A DNA stretch of 64,000 bases from Incurvaria masculella. Its lineage: Eukaryota > Arthropoda > Insecta > Lepidoptera > Incurvariidae. Made by a program: the position numbers and the translations under genes. The notes beneath the pieces are model-generated. The model was not told the DNA's origin and did no database searches. It was given only the letters and a program-made list of their open reading frames with translations. The stretch lies in the NCBI GenBank assembly GCA_946894095.1, contig OX335641.1, positions 10,186,501 through 10,250,500 of the forward strand, given 5' to 3'. Shown piece after piece: positions 10,130 to 22,443 of the stretch (position 1 is the first letter of the stretch; every line of letters starts with the position of its first letter).

Positions 10130-12229
10130 GACAATTCAAACAAAGCAATTATTTTTCACTACAAAATATTCGCACCTCATTATCCCGAACCCTGCATGTT
10201 TCTACACTGTTTCAGTGTTTATTTCACCATTTTCTTTAGAAGCCGCTTTCGTACGTCGCCGAGGTCGTTCATACACCATTCATCATTCACTATAATGAAG
10301 ATGTTTTTGTTGTTTTTTATTCATCGTGCAGTTGTTTTAACGCGTCGGTTGAATAATGCAATGGGTGGCTCTATGCAAGACTAAGCATAAATGCTTACAC
10401 ATGTTGACATAAATGTCAATAATATTATTTAGGATTGCCTTGATTGAAAGTTCGCTCACTTTTCAATGTAAAAAAATTGGACTTTCACCGCGAAACCTAT
10501 TCGTAATCGCCAAAAAAGAATAGGAGATATGCACTTTGCTTATGAAATATGATTGGTTTATAAAACATGAGATTACAAAAATACATTGGTTAACATTTTG
10601 TAAATAATGTATGAATCTAGTTTCATAGTTGTATGTACATCGACATTTTTGTGGTAATATAGTGCTTGTATTTCATAGTATTGAAGACATTTTGATGAAC
10701 ATTTGCGTTAAGTAGTTTATTTCGCTGAAATACATTCCTACAAGACTGTTTTTATTTTTACTGAAAACACAACGCAATGTTTTTATTGCAAAATAAAATT
10801 CTACTTGCTTCTGCGGAAAATTATTCATTGCATGAGAGCCCCTTGAAACAATTCAGTGCAAGTAAAATAAACTTTAAAGTAAAACTGGAAGAAGGTGCCA
10901 TGCCAGGATCTTCTATTGCACGTCAACACAGAAATGGATCGAAAACCCGGACATTATTTTTATCATCGTTCATTCAAATCGTTCAACTCACCGTCTAGTA
11001 AGTAAGTAAGGGGACCTACAGATGTATGTGGAATCCGAACCACAAACGACAAATCTCTTCGTCGTCTCTTACGACGGGAAGAAACGCATTGAGTAAACTT
11101 GTATTATTTTAATTGCCAGAACGTACACATCACATACACATGCTACATTTGCATAATATATAAAATACGTAAAAATGTACACAATTATCACTATTGCATG
11201 AAACTATCCATATCCAGCGACAGCGATCCGAAATAGTGACGCTTGTGAATTTCTTGCGAGCGATGGACGGTTTTTGCCGAGGCTCGCATGCAGAAAATGC
11301 TATGTAAATTGCTTCATTCTGCATAACGCTGTTATGCTTTACGAAGCACCTATGGTGATTTTTATGTTGATGGTGTTCCATGGTCATTTGTTATGAAAAT
11401 GCACTTTTCAGCCCAAGCATAGAGCGGAAGCGGTTTTCGCCAAGTAGCCAGTGTTGTTTGAAATATTCATGGTATTCATTTTAATGATTTGGTATACAGC
11501 AATAGCCCATTAATTTGTTATTGATATGTGAATAATTTGCAAAAATTTTTTTAACCATATTTTTAATCATTACCTGAAAAAAATTTGCCTGGTACTGAAA
11601 TAGAGTGTACAATAGTTTTATAAAGTATTTCAAAAATGAGAAAACCTCTAATCTTCGTATCTACTTCTTTCTAATAATTCTTTCACAAAGATCCGTCCAA
11701 TGATTAGAGTCCGGGGAATCTAGTGAAAGTCTGAGGAATGTTAGGTAATCTTAGGGAATCTGAGAATCCCAAGGAAATTATTTTGAATCCTATCAAAATC
11801 ATGGTAATGTCGTTGAATATTGGATGCGGGAGTTAGAAGTTGGAAGTGGCAAGTATTCCCGAAATAATTTGAAAATCCGAAGATGGAACACCGGCCTGTG
11901 ACTTTTTTTTGCTCCTTCGGAAAATGTTTGCAGTAATCCACTTAAATTGGGAGTTTAAGTTTCATTTTGGAAGACCACCCTCTGCATGACCTTTTCTTTG
12001 CTGTTTCGAAATTCCCGCTCAAAAAAAAATTTATTTATTAAATATTCAGATTTACTTGATTTCAGATTTACAGATTTTCAGAATATTGTAAGTAGTCCTA
12101 AGTACTTTAGAAATTTTTGGTAATCCTTAAATCTTTGACGAATCCCTTAGGAATCCATTAAAGATCATGGAAATCACAAGGAATCTTTGATATTAAAGGA
12201 ATCCTTGGGAATCTCGAAATCACAAGGTA
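10130..12229. other. AT-rich DNA; one short SINE fragment
   Basis: Mostly unassigned AT-rich sequence with many short frames and no splice-supported exon. At about 10998-11100 a minus-strand SINE fragment is recognisable (GGGGACCTACAG, GTGGAATCCGAA and GGAAGAAACGCATTGAG, matching 45545-45660). I see nothing else I can name. Confidence 0.5.
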
Positions 12230-12600
12230 ATCCTGGTCGAATTGACCACTGGTAATCTGGGTGTACAGTTTTCGGTCGAGTGAGTGACCCTTCGGGGCCA
12301 GACATACGTACAGATAGAGCGCTGGTTGCACATGAGAGTTTTCCTCGTCGTTTTCCCACGGGCCAGGCGGCCGATATGGCAGCGGCCGCTATGGCGGCGG
12401 TCGGTTTTCACTCCGCTCACACTCCGCTGTCGGCGTGAAGCAATTGCGGCAAAAACGGCGGCTTTCGAGCGAGCCTTGGGCAGACAGGATGCGGTTGCGT
12501 GCGCACTCACGTGACGGCGGGCGGCCGCAGCTTGAGCGACACGTGCAAACTGAACGTCGTTGCATAGTTTTCATCGTAGGCGAAATAGAACACATACAAA
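12230..12600. other. GC-rich patch, possible promoter or 5' exon
   Basis: A CpG-rich stretch with several CCGC, GGCGGC and GCGGCCGC motifs interrupts AT-rich DNA. Overlapping frames of 60-100 codons exist in several readings, as expected by chance in GC-rich DNA. No start codon with a donor site stands out. It may be a regulatory region of a gene outside the window. Confidence 0.3.
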
Positions 12601-12635
12601 AAATATTATGAGTACCCTAAATGGAGATTCAAATA

Positions 12636-13333
12636 CAGTAATACCGCGGACTTACGCGGTAGGTGGGTCCGAGCGATTGCCGTGTAAGTCGAATTCGCGT
12701 AAGTCGGGGGGTTGAACTTTGCATATAAATACATATAAAGTATGTTTAATCGAGACCAGAGTTTAAAGAAAACAATAATTTAGAAGAAAAAATTTAATAA
12801 AGTGTAAGAACCGAAGTTAATTTGATGTCGAAGGCTTCATTTATTCTAACAATGTTGCCTGACGAGTTAAGTTTTTCTTCTTCTCACGCAAAATTTCCTC
12901 GTAGCATACCAGTATTTTTTTTATTCTCCGTTTTGTAGTAAAAACGCGTTCTTCATTAGAAAAATTTTAGAAATTTTTTTCTAAAATTTGTTACCCCTTT
13001 TCAATTGAATTGAGTCCTTCTGTTAAGTTTGCAATTGTCATTTGATTTACCGATTCAACTGGGTCTAGCGAATCAGTTTGTTCATAGTCTTGCTCATACT
13101 TACGTGTTTTTCTTTTCCTGTTAGGATCAAATGACTCATTTCGTTCTTTTAGATGGCATAATTAGATATTATAAGTAAAACGCACTGCACACGTAAAACA
13201 AATCCACGCACCTGTTGCAAACTGAACACTGAGAGGGCGGGGCGAGAGAGCCGATGCGCGCGGGAATCATTATGAAAAACCGCGTATCTCCGAATTCGCG
13301 TAAAACGGGGTAGCGTAAGTTGGGGTATTACTG
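12636..13333 (-). mobile_element. Pogo/Tigger-like DNA transposon remnant (698 bp) flanked by TA
   Basis: Termini CAGTAATACC (12636) and GGTATTACTG (ending 13333) are inverted and continue into related ACTTACGC / GCGTAAGT blocks. TA flanks both sides (12634-12635 and 13334-13335), the target duplication of the Tc1/mariner/pogo superfamily. On the minus strand a degenerate start (MPSKRTK, then a stop) resembles the N terminus of Tigger-type transposases, so the interior looks like a shrunken transposase gene with most of the catalytic part deleted. Superfamily is inferred from termini and target site. Confidence 0.65.
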
Positions 13334-13431
13334 TACCTAATCATTCTGTTAGGGTCGCGGTTACTGGCTGTATCGCAAAAAAACGTATCTACTTCAAACT
13401 AATAAAACCACTTCAGACTCGGCGATTTTTT

Positions 13432-13730
13432 TATCCAACATGACATTGGTGGTCAAACAGGGCCTACTGTCATGATACTAGCCCAAAACCGCCGCATAAG
13501 AAGGTTACATTGGACTAGATGGAAAACACGCACAATGTTCACTGTCCTTTCGACCATCGTTAATTTAGACCGATGGTACCAACGCTAGCGGAGTTAACTC
13601 TAAGACCTGGTAAGTAAAGAAGGGGGACCTACAGTTTTACGTGGAATCCGAACGGCGATCCCTTAGTCGCTTCTCACGATAAGCATTGGGGTGGGCCCCA
13701 GAATTTGGGAATTAAGAACCGTGGTATTAT
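13432..13730 (-). mobile_element. SINE copy (tRNA-headed family), divergent
   Basis: The reverse complement shows the family body in order: GTGGAATCCGAA block, CTAGGTGGTAG-like block, GATGGTACCAAC block and the tail block around GGGCTA-TATCATGA. The tRNA head is truncated. Confidence 0.65.
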
Positions 13731-13735
13731 ATTTA

Positions 13736-14970
13736 TACTAGCAGCCCGTCCCGGCTATACACGGGCATAATATCATTTGAAAAAAAATATATTTTAAACT
13801 ATTTATAGGCACGCTCCCGCCGCCCCGGTCGGCCGGTACCGCCGCAAACGCTACGTCCCGCAATTTTTAAATATGTAATATCTTCGAAAACATTTTTATA
13901 AATCATATGCTGTAAAGGGCCATATAGATCTATATTAAATCAACAATGTATTTAACGTTTTTAATTGGATAAGAATTAATGCTGTATTGGTTAAAATCGT
14001 CTCGAAAATAAGCCATTATTTGTCGTAAAAAGTAAATGACAAAAAAATGTTATTGTGAGATATCCATAACAGATAGATATATACCATCGCGGAGTTTTCT
14101 ATAGATCTTTTCAATGTGTACAATACTTAGTACATTATTTTGATAAATCTCGTAGGGTTCAGCCTGCGTTTGCAATGTAAGCGGAAAAAAATTAATTTTT
14201 TACGACATCACATTGAAAACCTCAAAAATAACAGTATTTCTCCACTATTTAATGGATTTTATTTTACATATAAACCACTCTATCTAAAATCACTATATGC
14301 ATTAAAAAAAACCGCATCAAAATCCGTTGCGTAGTTTTAAAGATTTAAGGTGGCCCATCCCGCTCATCTCCCCATACAAAAGGGGAAAGAAGATCACGCC
14401 CATATTTCTTGTCAGAGATCTAAAATTTTGCTCAAAATAGCTTTATTTGATCGAATTAGATGTCTGATGACCATTGGCATTGTAAAATTGTGTTTGGTTT
14501 CTAAGTTATAGGGTCCGAAAGTTCGAATTTTTCGCGCGTTTTATACGATAACTTTGGAGGTGGATTACGCAATGATAAAGTAAGAACATCGTAAAAATAT
14601 TAGTCATCAGACATAGCTTATTTAATGAAGATTCATGACCTATTTGGTTTTTGCTCGATTTTTTACTACAGCGGTCGTGGTTTACTTTTAGCTATAAGTC
14701 GTTTTGAAATTAAAATTTTCGTCAATCTTACCAAATAATACACTATGCACATTGTTTTTTTTGTGGACATGTTGCATCTTCCTCATCACGGAGCCTGTCT
14801 TATTCTTTGAAACAGAGAAGGTCCCAAAGCGCAACAGCACGGTTTTGTACCGTGCCCGCGAATGAGTTAGGCCCGCCGGGTTGGGCCGCCTTAAGCATGC
14901 ATAGGGATATAGGGAAATATGGATATAGGGACAGAGAAAGCAACTTTGTTTTATACTATGTAGTGATAAT
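13736..14970 (+). repeat. Interspersed repeat with internal insertion, unassigned family
   Basis: It begins with CTAGCAGCCCGTCCCGGC and continues as an AT-rich body to an ATCCGTTGCGTAGTTTTAAAG block near 14340. A related ending (CATGCATAGGGATATAGGG, then TTTGTTTTATACTATGTAGTG) resumes near 14885-14965. The 540 bases between look like a later insertion or a divergent body. Repeats with this opening and ending are familiar in lepidopteran introns; I cannot assign the class from one copy. Confidence 0.45.
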
Positions 14971-15004
14971 ATATTAATATGTTTCTTTCTTCCGATTTCC
15001 ACCA

Positions 15005-15175
15005 TGGCCACTCCATGGTTCGGAACCCATGTAAGGCGTGGGTGAAATTGTTTGTAGCATCAGGCCATTTTCCGTTCTTCATGTTAAAAGTGTTATAATG
15101 TCCCTTCCATGCAATTCAATGCAGCCGTGCTTATACTATATCCTTCGCATGGCACCTTATTCATTCAGAACTGTA
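15005..15175 (+). mobile_element. SINE fragment with internal deletion
   Basis: CTCCATGGTTCGGAACCCATGTAA (15012 onwards) matches the middle of the SINE family, and CCATGCAATTCAATGCAGCCGTGCT followed by GCATGGCACCTTATTC matches its 3' body. The intervening part is lost. Confidence 0.6.
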
Positions 15176-15840
15176 AATATCATTATATTGTTAACCGAAT
15201 GTAAAATAACTTTGTTTTATAAGAAATATTCTCCAACAAAATAAATAGGTGAAACAGCAATAAGCTTTTCTTATTAAAAAAAGTTCATATTTAAGCAAAT
15301 AATACAAGCTGACGCGGAAAAATAAGACGCGAACAGATACTTGTATGAAATATGGCAGTTCAGGTTATAACAATCATACCTTATGAAGGCTCAAGTCACA
15401 GGCTTTAAATGATATGATAGATGCTTTGAGATCGCCTCCAATAAGGCACTGTATAGATCAATCTAGTTTTCCAATAAATATGTTATATGTTTATTGCACA
15501 AGTTTTTGCCAGGCGCAAATATGATTATAGAGAAAGAAATAAATGAAATGGTTTTAGAAGGTAATTGGAATGGTTGGAATCGAATAAAATGGTTTTAGGA
15601 GGTTTTCTTAAGGAATAAACAAAATGGTTTTAGAAGAAACATCATTGAATTATTTTAATTGAATTTAGTTCTAGTTTTAATTTCATTGTAATTAAGACAA
15701 AACCTTATTTTTTTTACAAAATTAATATGCACGGAATCCATTGTAAGGTTAAGCTGGTATTATGTCTTTCCACATAAATGTCATTATGGTGAATCCACTG
15801 CTTTACATCAACCTAAGTACAGTAGGAGCCAGACAAAAGC

Positions 15841-15991
15841 CTCATGCTGAGATTCATAGACGTTGCTCGTACTTGGCTTAGCCAAACTATGTCTTTTAAC
15901 TGTCAGTTTTGACATAAAATATAGGGACTGAATTTTAAAACTGACTTTGGCTCAGCCAAGTACGAGTAACATCTATGGATCTCAGCATGAG
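15841..15991. mobile_element. MITE with about 45-bp inverted repeats (family B)
   Basis: Starts CTCATGCTGAGATTCATAGA and ends TCTATGGATCTCAGCATGAG. Inner arm parts also pair (CTCGTACTTGGCT and GCCAAGTACGAG). The loop is about 60 bases with no frame. Seen once in this window. Confidence 0.75.
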
Positions 15992-18577
15992 TCTTCTGTA
16001 AGATTGTGTTAATTTACTATTTTGAATAATATAATTTGGAAAGCTTCCTTTAATATTTTTATATTATTTCGGATTTTACGGGGATATCGCCTTAACGATT
16101 TTGTAAAATAATAACTTTCAACAAAAGGGTAATTAATAGAAGTAGATATCATATTTTCATTTGTTTGGGGCTTATTATAAGTTAAATAAATGTTCTTTAA
16201 TATTGCTGGATGTGAAGGGTATAATATTGTATGAATTAAAGAAATAAAGATTTTTCGGAAAATAATAATTATGTGCCTAGCTTTGGAAAATATTGCTTTT
16301 ATCTTGTTTAAAGGACTCGTTTAAAAACAAGTCCTTTTAGCAACGTCCAGACTTTTTCGCATTCTGGTAAAAAGTGAAATCCATGATTTTTAGTTCCTTT
16401 CTTTTAAGGGATTCCAGAAATATATATATTACTTGTCATACATATATTACCGTACTCATCAATATCATGGCAAACAAGAGTTCTTACTTGCTCAAAATTG
16501 TAAAAGGTATGTAGACACATCGATAGAAAATGTCTTTCCTAAAATAATGTTTCCTTCCTCACTACAGCTGTACTAGCCCAAATATAAAAAAATAACTTGG
16601 AGCAACATATTTTGTAGACATTGTGAAAAGCATTTGCAAGCCGTATGTTCTATTTATGAACTCTGGCAATACTGCAGACGTTTTTACGTCGTTCGTTAGA
16701 GCTTCACTACACGCAGCCGCTGGCCGAGTGTCCGTTTCCGCCTTAGCTTATTCCCGCCCTAACGGTGCCAGCCCAAGTACAACCTTGTATACACACAGTG
16801 CACATATTATGTGCCTAAAACATCATTAGGCGAAACGAGGTTGACATTAGTCAACTGCTGGGCGCCGGGAGACCGTATATCGGTGCTCGAAAGCCAGAAA
16901 TAGTACCCATTTTCTTCATCATCTCAGACGCATACCCTAAAACAAATTTAATTTTATCAATTTTAAGATTGCGAAATATTAGCACATTGTAATATTGCAA
17001 GCTTGTGTTTTATAACCGATTCTCCCGCTTCCTGGTGATCAACATAATAAATCTAAAGATAATCTGTCGGACTGGGCGCGTGTACAGACGGCCCATATCG
17101 TCGGTAGACCTGCATTACGGAAGAAGCTGAAAAAAACGCAGGGAAAATAAAAAAGGGAATTGCGCTCGCAAGTTTAAAAAAGGAAGCACTGGCGGCCATG
17201 TTTTATTTTCTTTATCGCTCTCGGTGCTGCAGTTTTTATTAGGGCGGGTAGACGTGCTGGAGCCCGCGCGTTACCGCGCCGCCGCGCCGCCGCCACCGCG
17301 TGGGGAGGGTAGATCGACGACACAAACTCATAATTGTTGAAACTTCAGTCAAATTTAATACCTAAAGTGAAAATACAGATAATGGAATGTTGAAAACTAT
17401 TATTAGATTTTTAATATTAATAATATTTGTTTATTTTTCAATAATTTAGATTTCAGATAAATTTTAGACAAATTGCTGCATTTCAAAAGCGCGTGAAGCC
17501 TTCAGAGGCTATATGAGATTCATTTTTTTTTCTTTAGAATAGGTTGGAGACAATTAAGATGAATAAAATTTAGCAAAACTTCGTAATGTTGTATGGTTAT
17601 TATTTTTTAAGGTTTTTCGTTACAATGACACACGGTCACATTTAAATTTGAAAAAGTCTAAAACCTTGAACACTAGAAGATGAGGTTGTAAACCAGTGCC
17701 TTCTTTGTAATTCTACAATATTACGTAAGAGTATTTTAACCTTTTAGAAATTACCCTTCAAGCCTATATAAAAGCATAGGGTGTTTACATCTTTTAAAAT
17801 GGCATTAAATTAATGTATTGAAGTAAAATAATTAAAAATAAAACCTACTTTCTCATTATATTTGATATAGATTACTGGGACTAGATTACTACAGGTGGTT
17901 TAAAACCGTGGGTTGGATAGGCAGAGCATACAAGAGTGTCCAAGATTAGATTTTACAGACAAGCGCCAACACAGCTTCAATATTGACTGCTAAACTATAT
18001 TTTCTAGTTAATTATTTTATCTCTTAATCCACTCGCAAGCTGGCAAGCCACTCGCTACCTCACTCATACAGAGCCGATTGTTCATTGACTTGTTCATGGA
18101 CTTCCTTACAATAGCTCGGAGGTGCGGAGGTGTAGATTTAATGAACAAAAAGTAGAGTTCATATTGAATTCGATATATGATAGGTATCCTTCCTGCGCAA
18201 GGATAGTTTCTACGAACGGTTCGGCAGCACATGCTTTTAGGGTTTACACAATCTTACATAGAATGTTTATCATGTTTTCGTTTAACTCAACATAATATGT
18301 CTTTCCGTAATGTAGAGTAAGAAAATATTAAATTATGCCATATGTTGTAGGGTCTCTTTAATCAGTCATTTGTCTGTTCATCCGCCGAATTAGTTTTCCA
18401 TAATAACACCCATGATGGATAGATGACTTTGAAATGAAAGTTTTTTTAATAGGTTTTTACGAATAAATTCCTTCCAAAAATGTGCTTTAAAATATCATTT
18501 TATGATGATGTTGTATGTATTATTAATAATTATGCAATTGTTCTGATTCATAAATTCGGAATTCTCGGAATGGCCTT
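15992..18577. other. AT-rich DNA; GC-rich spot at 17220-17320
   Basis: No exon or repeat that I can name. A small hairpin (AAAGGACT / AGTCCTTT arms) lies at about 16310-16340. The stretch 17220-17320 is a GC-rich run of CGCCGC triplets. The remainder is simple AT-rich sequence. Confidence 0.45.
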
Positions 18578-18930
18578 CTGAGCCGGTAGTCTCAGTTGTC
18601 ACCTAAACCGATCGACAGGCGTTTTCCGTAAAAACGTCTAACTCCATACAAGTTTTTACTAGATATTCTGTGGTTTTATTTCTTCAAGCTGTCAAAGTCA
18701 AACTCGCACGTCCGATTTGTATGAAAACGCGGAGTCGGCGTAAACGGCACCGTCGACGTTTTTACGGCAACGTTGAGTAAGCTGTCAAATTAAACTCGGA
18801 CTCGCAAATGTTAGTTTGCTTAACGCCCACTGCGCGCGCTCTTCAATTTCTCTATCAATTTGAAAACGCCATTCGATCGGTATGCCGTAAACGCCAATTT
18901 AGGTGAGGACTCGGACTGATCGCTCAGGAG
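18578..18930. mobile_element. MITE with long inverted repeats (family C), copy 1
   Basis: The left end reads TGAGCCGGTAGTCTCAGTTG, then GTCACCTA and an ACCGATCGACAGGCGTTTTC block; the right end has GAAAACGCCATTCGATCGG and TTTAGGTGAGGACTCGGACT in inverse order. The interior is shared with 43712-44064 (TTTTTACTAGATATTCTGTGG, TTCAAGCTGTCAAAGTCAAA, GCAAATGTTAGTT). About 350 bp, no transposase. Confidence 0.8.
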
Positions 18931-20530
18931 ATTCGCGACGTAGCGCGGCATCGTCGCCAACTCGGACCGTGCGGCATTGCTATACTAGTTGCGTCACACC
19001 CAGAAATGAAATTGTACGTAAACCTTTGGGATTTGGGCTAGAGTCCTTCATTTTAACCAGATATTATATTTTTACTGCATTTCATTGCTTTATCGATAGG
19101 CACCCATGCAAAACTGTCCCCTTTTCCCATTATTAGTTTGTATTAAAATTATCTTTTGTTATTTACAGAATATTTCTAGGCCTTTTCAGTGTTGCCAAAT
19201 AATGTAGAATCAAACCTCGTTAGGAACTCTTTATATAATTTTAATATATAAATAATATATATGCAACCGATGCACAAAAACATTTATTATGCGTAGCTTT
19301 GAAACAATGGCATATTCTCATTTCTAGTAGTTACTTACAGTTTTTTTGCAGTTTTCACACAGTCTAATGACGACTTTTCTTGCTGGCTCTTCGTGTCGAA
19401 GAAGTCGCGTTTTTTCTTACCGCCGCCGCTAGGGAACTTCCTTTTGTATTGGCTCTACATTTGAATAATTGAAATTGCGTCATATGCTTGGATTCCTAGA
19501 CGCAATCTTCAGCCAACGAAAATAATCTTAATGCTTCAATATTCTTTTTAGGTTATTATTTTTTGTTGTGTTAATGTTAATATCTTTGCTTCAGAATCAT
19601 CAATACATTTTTACCAGCAGTCGAGACTTAATTGCACGCAAATAATGATAAAGGAGAAATTGTGGATGTTTTATTCTATATTATATACAGGATAGGTTTG
19701 ATTGGGTCATTTGCAAGGTTTTGACCTTGTATGTAACAATACCTTTTATGAAATGTCACGTGGTATCGAAATACGATTGTTTTCTTTTCTTTTAAATTTA
19801 CCTCGCTTCAAGCCCTTCTAACTTTTTCTTTATGATTTTATCAGCACGAAATAAAATTTATTAGATTTTTGGATAATGTTTGTCGGTCGCTGTGCTAACA
19901 CCTTTGATTGCTAACACCCTATAACACTCTTGAAAGAGAAACCAAACACATTTGACAGACGATTTTTTGATACGATATTTTTGATTAACACGATTTATGA
20001 ATCAGGAACAACTTATGACTTATTTAATTATAAGTAAAACAATATTATTACGAAGTAATATTCTCTCACCATATTCACAAAAATCTTCCTTTTGCATTTT
20101 CCTTGAGATCTTATTGGTAATTCATCGTTGATATAATCGGGGAATCGCCACTTCCATGCACGGATAACAAAATACTTGCACAATAGTTCACGAGTTCAAA
20201 TAATTAAATAGTAAATCACCCAAACCCCCTGTGGTAAGGATTGTCTTTTATTCTGGCTTTATATTATGTCCTATGCATGTTAACAAATTTTTCATACTAT
20301 TACGTTTTTGGTGAGAACACATGGGGCTGGCACACCGTGACCGCAAATTATTGCCATTTGAATGTAAACGATAAATCAGTGAAAACATTTACCTTTCGAA
20401 CTTTACCTGACTCTACCTTCCCATTTAGAATCTTATTAGACTGCGCATTCTAGGTGGAAATTTTAGTGTAATGCAAGTATGTTCGAATACATTTAAATTC
20501 TAAAAAAGTTGAGAAATTATAATAAAAGTT
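18931..20530. other. AT-rich DNA, nothing recognised
   Basis: No frame, RNA gene or repeat boundary I can support. If the exon at 20538-20579 is real, this would be the start of its first intron. Confidence 0.4.
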
Positions 20531-20537
20531 TACTTAC

Positions 20538-20579
20538 TGGTCCCGTTGACGTTTCTTCCGATAATTTTGTTGGAGCCAT
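20538..20579 (-). CDS. Candidate first coding exon (14 codons) of an unidentified gene
   Basis: On the minus strand an ATG at 20579-20577 opens a frame reading MAPTKLSEETSTGP, followed at once by a perfect GTAAGT donor (20537-20532). Upstream, on the same strand, lies a 430-base GC-rich and CpG-rich block, as expected of a promoter plus 5' UTR. The start context is mediocre (T at -3, G at +4). A competing frame through the same GC-rich block is longer but ends in a stop that overlaps the donor. No downstream exon was found to the left, so the gene would need a first intron longer than 20 kb, leaving the window. I do not recognise the peptide. Confidence 0.3.
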
Positions 20580-21030
20580 TGAGATGCGCGTGAGGAGCTG
20601 CCGGCGCGGCGGCCGGAGGCGCAGCGCTCCGTCCCGCTTCCGCACCCGGGCTCTCCATAGCGCCTGTCCCGCTCGCACACATCAACTGGGTCTCCGCGCC
20701 AAAATTTGAATTTCGAGCGCGCGAAAATCAAGTCATTACGAATAGCGTTTGGAACGTTTACTTCTGGTATGTGGTCAGTGAAGTCTGAGCAGTGGTAAGG
20801 AAAGGTATGACCGATTGCGGAAGTGAAGTGACAGCGTGCGCCGGAAATGCAGCGGTAGTGCCGCGGGGACGCGCGCGGTGCGACTGACGCGAGGCTGCAG
20901 GCTGCACGCGAGACTCCGCCCCGCGACAACCCTTGCCGGCGACCCCACGCTAGTGACCCCACGAGAGGGCTCCTGCCCCTCGTCGCACCGCACGGCCGCG
21001 CCACCCCGCGCCATTGGGGACCCCAATTGT
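20580..21030 (-). promoter_or_regulatory. GC-rich, CpG-rich block, possible promoter/5' UTR
   Basis: Many CGCG, GCGC and CCGC motifs contrast sharply with flanking AT-rich DNA. A 156-codon minus-strand frame crosses it (20534-21004) but has Arg/Ser/Gly-rich, non-conserved composition and is probably a by-product of base composition. Its place directly upstream of a start codon with a perfect donor is what suggests a promoter. Confidence 0.35.
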
Positions 21031-21420
21031 ATTAATAATAATGGGTTTTAGTAATTTTTAGCTATGTACCTCTACACGAAAGTAGAATTAGGATGTGTAC
21101 GGTGGGTAAAAAAAGGTTAAATCCGATAAATTGGAACTTCACAAGGACGAAATTATAACTCAAAGTGACTTCTTCCAATCAACCTTCAAGTTTTGTAGTT
21201 GATAAATTGAAAAAATACATTATTTGCTGGTCACGCAGCCCCCTTGACATATTTTATACCATACCATAATTTATATACCTTTATTCATAATGTATCAACA
21301 CAGATAAGTAATCAAGTACTTATAACTCATTGATCTCTCATCGGTACCTTTATCTACTTTGTTATTTTGATTTATACTTATTTTATATTTACTTTTAACT
21401 AGTTTGTCATCCTCAAAATC

Positions 21421-21720
21421 CCAGCGCCGTGACACCGCGGATCGGCAGAATCGAAGTTAAGCAACCCTGGGCACGGTGGTGTGTTGGATGGGTGACCATT
21501 TCATGGCCGTTAAGGTAGGCCGTAATTCGAATTACTCGTAAATCTGTTAGCCCCTCCCTACTTCGACGAAAAGGTGGCAGGGATTATATAGCGGCGATGA
21601 ACACTTTCCATATAATATTAGGAGGGTCCTGGCATGCCACCTAGTTGTGTATGTAATCTCATGACAATTGGTGTAGTAATTGGTGTAGTATCCATCTATG
21701 TGCAGTTCAACAAAAAAAAT
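21421..21720 (+). mobile_element. 5S rRNA-derived SINE (SINE3-like) or 5S pseudogene with SINE tail
   Basis: GAAGTTAAGCAACCCTGGGC and GGATGGGTGACC (about 21453-21496) match the internal promoter region of insect 5S rRNA (GAAGTTAAGCAAC, GATGGGTGACC) with the right spacing. The 5' part is less similar. About 100 bases downstream comes AGGGTCCTGGCATGCCACCT and then an A-rich end near 21718, which resembles the tail of the tRNA-headed SINEs here. It is too divergent to be a working 5S gene. Confidence 0.65.
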
Positions 21721-21902
21721 CCCGAAACATGTTTTTTTTATAATCTCATGTTCAATCCTGCTCTGAGGTAATATTATTATATTATAATCGTAATTAGCTT
21801 TTTATGGGAAGAAATAAGCTAAAAGTACACAAGAACTTGTAACAAAATCTGGGCGGTGTTTTTAAGTTGACAGGCAGACAGACAGACACTACACACATAC
21901 AG

Positions 21903-22019
21903 TCGTATTCAGAGAGAAACTGTCAAAACTTATTACGAAATAAGCACCGGACTAACCATACAAAAACCAGTTTTGTTCGGCGTATTAAAGTTAGTCCACC
22001 CTTTCTGAATACAGCTGAT
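21903..22019. mobile_element. MITE (family F), copy 1
   Basis: GTATTCAGAGAGAAACTGTC at the left and TTTCTGAATACAGC at the right are inverted. The interior (GGACTAACCATACAAAAACC and GGCGTATTAAAGTTAGTCCA) matches 33590-33712 in the opposite orientation. No coding capacity. Confidence 0.65.
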
Positions 22020-22173
22020 TGTCTGCAGAAGTAGTGACAAGTAGGAAGAACCCTGATCCTGTAATAGTGTCCGATGCTTTTTGCTTGGTCTTCTTTAATT
22101 TCTTATGTTAAATTAATCATTCTTAAATAATGACAATTTTACTTAACCTGAACCCATTGGGAACAAAATAATT

Positions 22174-22443
22174 GACCGGGTCGTAGCTCAGTGACACGGA
22201 ATTGCCTTGCACGCTAGAAGGTTCAAATCCCGGCGGAAGGTTCAAATTTTGGTCCCCTGACCCCACTAGTTGGTAGGGTTTAAGCCCGCCTGGGTTGGTA
22301 CCATCGCATTGGATGAAAATATGAATTCAGCGAAGATGAATTTTTTTCTGAGTTTTCCATCAATTTCAAGGTAGCCGTGCTCATAAAGGAAAGATTCTAC
22401 TAATATATCATCGTGTGGTCCAGGTCCAGTCACATAAAAAATG
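22174..22443 (+). mobile_element. SINE, tRNA-headed, with intact-looking pol III boxes
   Basis: The head shows an A-box-like TCGTAGCTCAGTG and a B-box-like AGGTTCAAATCCC (about 22180-22232). The body follows (GTTGGTAGGGTTTAAGCCCGCC, GGTACCATCGCATTGGATGAAA, TAGCCGTGCTCATAAAGG) with an internal deletion, ending in CACATAAAAAA. Confidence 0.75.

Noticed and set aside
20534..21004. 156-codon minus-strand frame in GC-rich DNA
   Set aside because: Arg/Gly/Ser-rich and low complexity; long frames arise by chance in GC-rich DNA, and its stop overlaps a good splice donor.
21421..21515. Functional 5S rRNA gene
   Set aside because: Only the internal promoter region is similar; the rest is too divergent and a SINE-like tail follows.
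22180..22240. Possible functional tRNA gene
   Set aside because: It has A- and B-box-like motifs but no complete cloverleaf that I can draw, and it is followed by the SINE body.
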